64,000 nucleotides of DNA from Arthrobacter sp. 9AX (GTDB taxonomy: Bacteria; Actinomycetota; Actinomycetes; Actinomycetales; Micrococcaceae): the NCBI RefSeq assembly GCF_902506095.1, contig NZ_LR733293.1, positions 1,381,103 through 1,445,102 on the forward strand, in the 5' to 3' direction. Numbering within the stretch: the stretch's first letter is position 1; each line of letters begins with the position of its first letter. The translations under genes and the position numbers were made by a program. The notes below the pieces were generated by a model. It saw nothing but the letters and a program-made list of their open reading frames with translations, made no database searches and had not been told where the DNA came from. Shown here in pieces: positions 60,545-64,000 of this stretch.

Positions 60545-61249
60545 TTAGGCGGAGGCGGCCACCACCGGCCTGCTCGCAGGTTCCTCGGTCAGTTTGCCCT
60601 GCTGCAGGCGGAAGCGGCGGTCCGTTTTGTTGGCCAGGGCGCGGTCGTGCGTGACCACGAGGATGGTGGTGTTGTGGTTCCGGCTGAGCGAGCTGAGGAG
60701 CTCGATGATGTGGTCACCGGTCTGCTCGTCCAGGTTTCCGGTGGGCTCATCGGCGAGGATCAGCTGGGGCTCGTTGGCCAGCGCGCGGGCGATCGCCACG
60801 CGCTGCTGCTCGCCGCCGGACAGCCGGTTGGTGCGCCGGTCGTGCTTTTCCGGATCCAGCTGGACCTGCACCAGGAGGTCCTTGGCGCGCTGCAGCCGGA
60901 CGGCTTTGCGGATGCCCGCGAACTCCATCGGGAGCATCACGTTGTCCACTGCGGAGAGGTTTGGGATCAGGTTGAACTGCTGGAACACAAAACCGATGTC
61001 ACGCCGTCTGTACTCCGTGAGCTTCGCGTCGGGCATGCCGGCAAGGCTGACTCCGTTGACGACGACGTCTCCGCTGGTGGGTTTGTCCAGGGCACCGAGG
61101 AGGGACAACAATGTGCTTTTGCCGCTGCCGCTCTTACCGACGATAGAGGCGAGGGTGCCCTGCTCCAGTTCAAAGCTGACGTCGTTGACCGGCTTGATGG
61201 TGCGGTCGCCGGAGTTGAAAGTGCGGACCAGGTTCTTGACTTCAATCAT
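60545..61249 (-). CDS. ABC transporter ATPase (MacB/LolD-like)
   Basis: 234 residues. Walker A VGKSGSGKSTLLSLLG, Q-loop VFQQFNLIPNLSAVDNVMLP, signature LSGGEQQRVAIARAL, Walker B LILADEPTGNLD, H-loop VVTHDRALA. Size and Q-loop context are those of the MacB/LolD/FtsE group, which power mechanotransmission or export rather than import. The permease gene ends two bases upstream, so the two form one unit. The substrate is unknown; such pairs in actinobacteria often protect against peptides or antibiotics. Confidence 0.94.
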   Translation of the reverse strand: MIEVKNLVRTFNSGDRTIKPVNDVSFELEQGTLASIVGKSGSGKSTLLSLLGALDKPTSGDVVVNGVSLAGMPDAKLTEYRRRDIGFVFQQFNLIPNLSAVDNVMLPMEFAGIRKAVRLQRAKDLLVQVQLDPEKHDRRTNRLSGGEQQRVAIARALANEPQLILADEPTGNLDEQTGDHIIELLSSLSRNHNTTILVVTHDRALANKTDRRFRLQQGKLTEEPASRPVVAASA

Positions 61250-61251
61250 GG

Positions 61252-62718
61252 CTATTCTCCTCGCAGGACTTCGATGGGGCGGATACGTGCAGTAAGCAGC
61301 GCCGGGACCAGCGCGCCGATGATGGCGACGCCGAAGACGGCGCCGATGCCCGCCGCGATGACGCCGGGGGACGCGCTGGCGGTGACGGACGTGACCAGCT
61401 GGGCGGCCCCGCCGAAGGGTCCTCCCTGCCCGCCGGGGAAGCCGGCGCCGCCGCCCGGCAGGCCGGCGCCTCCGGCAGCGCCGGCCATGGCGGCGCCACG
61501 GCCCGTGGTGGGAGCCGCCGTCGTGCTGGTGCTGTTGGTACTGATCAGTGCCGAGGCGATCCCGCCGCTGGCGAAGGAAGCGATCGCGGCACCTGCGGCA
61601 CTGCCCAGGGCAGCCAGGACCAGGGCTTCGAGGACGAACTGCAGGCCGATGGTGCGGTTGGGGGCGCCGATGGCTTTCAGGACACCGATTTCTCGGCGGC
61701 GTTCACGGACCAGCATCACCATGATCAGGAGGATGATCAGGCCGGCCGTGCCGAGGGCTGCGATGAAAGCGATCAAGGAAATGTTCTTGACGCTGCCCAG
61801 CGAGCCCAGCGCGGTCTCGAGGTTCTGACCCTGGGTGACATCGGCATTGTCGGGGCCGAGGGCCCCTTCGAGGGCAGTTTTGGTGGACGCAACGTTTTCG
61901 AGCGAGTCCACGGTGACGATCATGCTGGACAGCTCCCCCGGAAGTCCGGCGAGGGTCTGGGCCGTGGGGAGTGTGACGTAAACGGCGTTGTTGCCGAACG
62001 CGGTGCCGGCGTCGAACAGGCCTGCCACTGTGTAGGCCTGATCGTTGATGGTGAAGGTGGACCCGACGGTGAGGCTGTTCTTCTCCGCCAGCGTGGTGCC
62101 GAGCAGGGCGCTTGTGGATTCGGCCGTGTAATCACCCAGGCCTGTGCCCTCGGTGATTGCCAGTGCCTTACCGGTGGTGTCCACCTCTGCTCCGATGCCC
62201 GTTGCGGTGATCGGGAGCGACCGGGCGGGCGGGGTAGTGCCGGCAGTTCCCGTGGTGCCGTTCGCGGCCTGGTTGCGGCCGCCGAGCGTTCCGGCGTCGA
62301 CCGCGGCGGTCAGGCTCGTAGTGAGGGTGGCCGAGGACTGGCCGCCGGGACCGCCCTGCCCGCCACCGGGACCTCCAGCGGTTCCGGCGGCGGCCTGGGC
62401 TGCAGCTTCGGTGGCGTTGCGCAGGCGCAGGGATTGGGTTCCGACGACGGCACTGACGTTGGGGACGGCGGCGGCAGTTGCTGCCTGCTCGGCCGTGAGC
62501 GGCTCACCGCCGCCTTCGAAGCCCTGCCCGCCGGCTGGGTTGACGGTCAGCACGGTGCCGACGGAGGCATTAAGTTCCTGGACTTTGGCTCCGACGGCCT
62601 GGTTGGCCACCAGCATGGCCAGGGCCAAACCGATCGCAACAGCCAGCACGGCAACAACCGCTGCCGTGCGGACCTTGTTTCTGAAGGCATTGCCTACACT
62701 GCGGGCAAGGACGCTCAC
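61252..62718 (-). CDS. ABC transporter permease (MacB/FtsX family)
   Basis: 488 residues. N-terminal helix (RTAAVVAVLAVAIGLALAML), a large extracellular MacB-type domain (about 50–330), then three C-terminal helices in the FtsX domain (ISLIAFIAALGTAGLIILLI with ERRREIGVLKAIGAPNRTIG after it). Unusual Gly-rich segments are present: GTAGGPGGGQGGPGGQSS in the external domain and GLPGGGAGFPGGQGGPFGG in the loop before the last helix. GTG 62718 is chosen because AGGAG lies directly before it. It is the partner of the ATPase gene. Confidence 0.9.
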   Translation of the reverse strand: MSVLARSVGNAFRNKVRTAAVVAVLAVAIGLALAMLVANQAVGAKVQELNASVGTVLTVNPAGGQGFEGGGEPLTAEQAATAAAVPNVSAVVGTQSLRLRNATEAAAQAAAGTAGGPGGGQGGPGGQSSATLTTSLTAAVDAGTLGGRNQAANGTTGTAGTTPPARSLPITATGIGAEVDTTGKALAITEGTGLGDYTAESTSALLGTTLAEKNSLTVGSTFTINDQAYTVAGLFDAGTAFGNNAVYVTLPTAQTLAGLPGELSSMIVTVDSLENVASTKTALEGALGPDNADVTQGQNLETALGSLGSVKNISLIAFIAALGTAGLIILLIMVMLVRERRREIGVLKAIGAPNRTIGLQFVLEALVLAALGSAAGAAIASFASGGIASALISTNSTSTTAAPTTGRGAAMAGAAGGAGLPGGGAGFPGGQGGPFGGAAQLVTSVTASASPGVIAAGIGAVFGVAIIGALVPALLTARIRPIEVLRGE

Positions 62719-62835
62719 GTTACTCCTATGGTTCCGGTGCCAGCCGGGCAGGCTGGCTTCGGGTCCACTCTGGTGCGGCAGCCTGTGCAGGCAACGGGGT
62801 GAAGCTGTGTTTGAGCTGTGAAGAACCACGCGCTC

Positions 62836-62871
62836 CAGTTCACCGGACCAGAGGTACTGGCCGTGAACCAG
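62836..62871. repeat. Dyad upstream of the MacB-like operon
   Basis: GTTCAC (62839–62844) and GTGAAC (62864–62869) flank CCAG/CTGG (62849–62852 and 62858–62861). It lies about 120–150 bases before the permease start and may be a regulator site or a leader hairpin. Confidence 0.3.
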
Positions 62872-62889
62872 TAGGACCGGCAGGCACGG

Positions 62890-62921
62890 AAAAGCCCGGC
62901 CCCCGCAATGGGGACCGGGCT
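62890..62921 (-). terminator. Terminator of the sugar-binding protein gene
   Basis: On the minus strand AGCCCGGTCCCC pairs with GGGGGCCGGGCT, followed by TTTT. It lies about 50 bases after the stop of the binding-protein gene. Confidence 0.85.
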
Positions 62922-62969
62922 CATCCTTGTCCGGTTGTTGCCGGACCAGATTGCCTGCGTGGGGATCGA

Positions 62970-64000
62970 CTACTTGGTGATCGGGCCGAGGACCGGATCG
63001 TCAGTGTAAGCGGTCTTCACGTTCGCGGCGGTGACGATGACCGGCTCCAGCAGGTAGGCCGGAACGGTCTTGACGCCGTTGTTGTAGGAGTCCTTGTCGT
63101 TGATCTCAGGCGTCTTGCCGGCCTGGAGGTCCTTCACCATGGTGATGGCGTGCTCAACGAGCTTGCGGGTGTCCTTGTTGATGGTGGAGTACTGCTCGCC
63201 TGCCATGATGGACTTCACGGACTCAACTTCGGAGTCCTGGCCGGTGACCACGGGGAGCGGCTTGCCAGCGGCCTTGACCGAGGTCAGTACCGCGCGGGCC
63301 AGGGTGTCGTTCGGGGAGAGGACGCCGTCCAGGGAGGCGCTGGTGTAACTGCCCGTGAGCAGGGTGTCGGCGCGGCGCTGGGCGTTCTCAGCCTTCCAGC
63401 CTTGGGTCACAGCCTGTTCAAAGCTGGTCTGGCCGGACAGGACCTTAAGGGTGCCGTCGTCGATTTTAGGCTTCAGGACGCTCATGGCACCATCGAAGAA
63501 CACCTTGGCGTTGGCATCGTCGGGGGAACCGGCAAACAGTTCCACGTTGTACGGGCCGCTGGGCTTCTTGGCCTTGAGGCCTTCCAGCAGGGCCTGGCCC
63601 TGCAGTTCGCCCACCTTGAAGTTGTCGTACGCCACGTAGTAGTCCACGTTCTCGGTGTTCAGCAGCAGGCGGTCGTAGGCGATGATGGTGGCGCCGGAGT
63701 CCTTGGCCTGCTTGAGCTGGGTGCCAAGCTGCGAGCCGTCGATGGCGCCGACGATGATGACCTTGGCGCCCTTGGTGACCATGGCGCTGATCTGGTTCTG
63801 CTGCTCGGACACGCCGCCGTTGGCGAACTGCACGTCAGCTTTGAAGCCAGCCCCGTTAAGGCCGTCATTGAACAGTTTCTCCGCCAGGACCCAGTTTTCA
63901 CTGGTCTTCTGCGGAAGTGCGACGCCGATGGAGGAGCTCTGTTCGAATCCTCCTGCGCCTCCACTCGCTCCGCCCGAAGGGGTTTCCGAGCGGCCGCAGC
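62970..64000 (-). CDS. Sugar-binding lipoprotein, ChvE/XylF-like (partial, 5' end missing)
   Basis: About 342 residues are visible; the signal peptide lies beyond base 64000. The first visible Cys (CGRSETPSGGASGGAGG, codon at 63998–63996) is probably the lipidated Cys, followed by a Ser/Gly linker. The mature part has IGVALPQKTSENWVLAEKLF, VQFANGGVSEQQNQISAMVT, VIIVGAIDGSQLGTQLKQAK and TIIAYDRLLLNTENVDYYVA, matching ChvE-type multiple-sugar-binding proteins (arabinose, galactose, xylose, glucose). LPVVTGQDSEVESVKSIMAG and GEQYSTINKDTRKL are further signatures. ATPase (mmsA/gguA type) and permease genes probably follow on the minus strand elsewhere or lie beyond the window, since none is downstream here. 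Confidence 0.9.
   Translation of the reverse strand, partial: CGRSETPSGGASGGAGGFEQSSSIGVALPQKTSENWVLAEKLFNDGLNGAGFKADVQFANGGVSEQQNQISAMVTKGAKVIIVGAIDGSQLGTQLKQAKDSGATIIAYDRLLLNTENVDYYVAYDNFKVGELQGQALLEGLKAKKPSGPYNVELFAGSPDDANAKVFFDGAMSVLKPKIDDGTLKVLSGQTSFEQAVTQGWKAENAQRRADTLLTGSYTSASLDGVLSPNDTLARAVLTSVKAAGKPLPVVTGQDSEVESVKSIMAGEQYSTINKDTRKLVEHAITMVKDLQAGKTPEINDKDSYNNGVKTVPAYLLEPVIVTAANVKTAYTDDPVLGPITK

Overview
The window is GC-rich DNA with actinobacterial gene content. It has a monomeric NADP isocitrate dehydrogenase, a DUF6350–purN–purH neighbourhood, a Hanks-type kinase, a LAxTG surface protein, GlsB/DUF2382/DUF4383 stress proteins and many GTG starts. Family resemblance and gene order point to the Micrococcales, most likely Arthrobacter or Pseudarthrobacter. 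This is inference from protein recognition; no search was run. It looks like chromosome. I saw no tRNA, rRNA, insertion sequence, CRISPR array or phage module.

Layout. 1–2152: end of an MFS transporter, a nucleoside hydrolase and a GntR/UTRA regulator. 2360–5033: a remnant of a diguanylate cyclase, then a tightly overlapping operon of lipoprotein, Nramp-fold transporter with an altered metal site, and two PRC-barrel-like proteins. 5054–8819: LysR regulator divergent from a PrpF-like isomerase and a MatC-type dicarboxylate carrier. 8906–10611: flavin monooxygenase and a cold-shock gene. 10755–13664: gluconate module (GntR regulator, gntK, gntP). 13745–15327: phoD-type Tat phosphatase broken by one missing base, with a PHO-box-like repeat upstream. 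15429–18376: LysE exporter, TfoX-domain protein, SDR and TetR. 18616–20053: a structured leader followed by four small genes of unknown function. 20227–23232: PaiB-like protein and DMT transporter divergent from a MocR regulator whose start codon overlaps the transporter's. 23242–25684: rlmC, a DHFR-like protein and a small membrane protein. 25691–31958: signalling cluster of REC–GGDEF, a hybrid histidine kinase with HPt, and PAS–GGDEF–EAL. 32130–36142: GlsB, a HAD phosphatase, UDP-glucose dehydrogenase and a frameshifted mannosyltransferase-like gene.

36282–42735: a sugar ABC operon (ATPase, two permeases, binding protein) plus an arabinose/fucose isomerase-family enzyme, with a strong promoter and a LacI-type operator. 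42959–44533: stress-type DUF2382 and DUF4383 proteins. 44676–50375: DUF6350, purN and purH, interleaved with an oppositely oriented membrane protein and an MFS transporter. 50463–51597: secreted trypsin-like protease followed by an overlapping small gene that repeats the protease's pro-region motif. 52225–54444: icd. 54586–59196: Ser/Thr kinase–lipoprotein pair, a repeat-rich LAxTG wall protein and a secreted Pro/Ala-rich protein. 59381–64000: Gfo/Idh/MocA oxidoreductase, a MacB-like ABC pair and a ChvE-like sugar-binding lipoprotein cut by the window end.

The gene pairs that most clearly work together are gntK/gntP with their regulator, ugd with the glycosyltransferase (UDP-glucuronate and a mannosylated glucuronyl lipid, inferred), the sugar ABC operon with its isomerase, and the three-gene phosphorelay/c-di-GMP block. 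Several convergent gene pairs are separated by long, unusual hairpins. Two genes are each broken by exactly one missing base, so either recent decay or sequence error must be considered.
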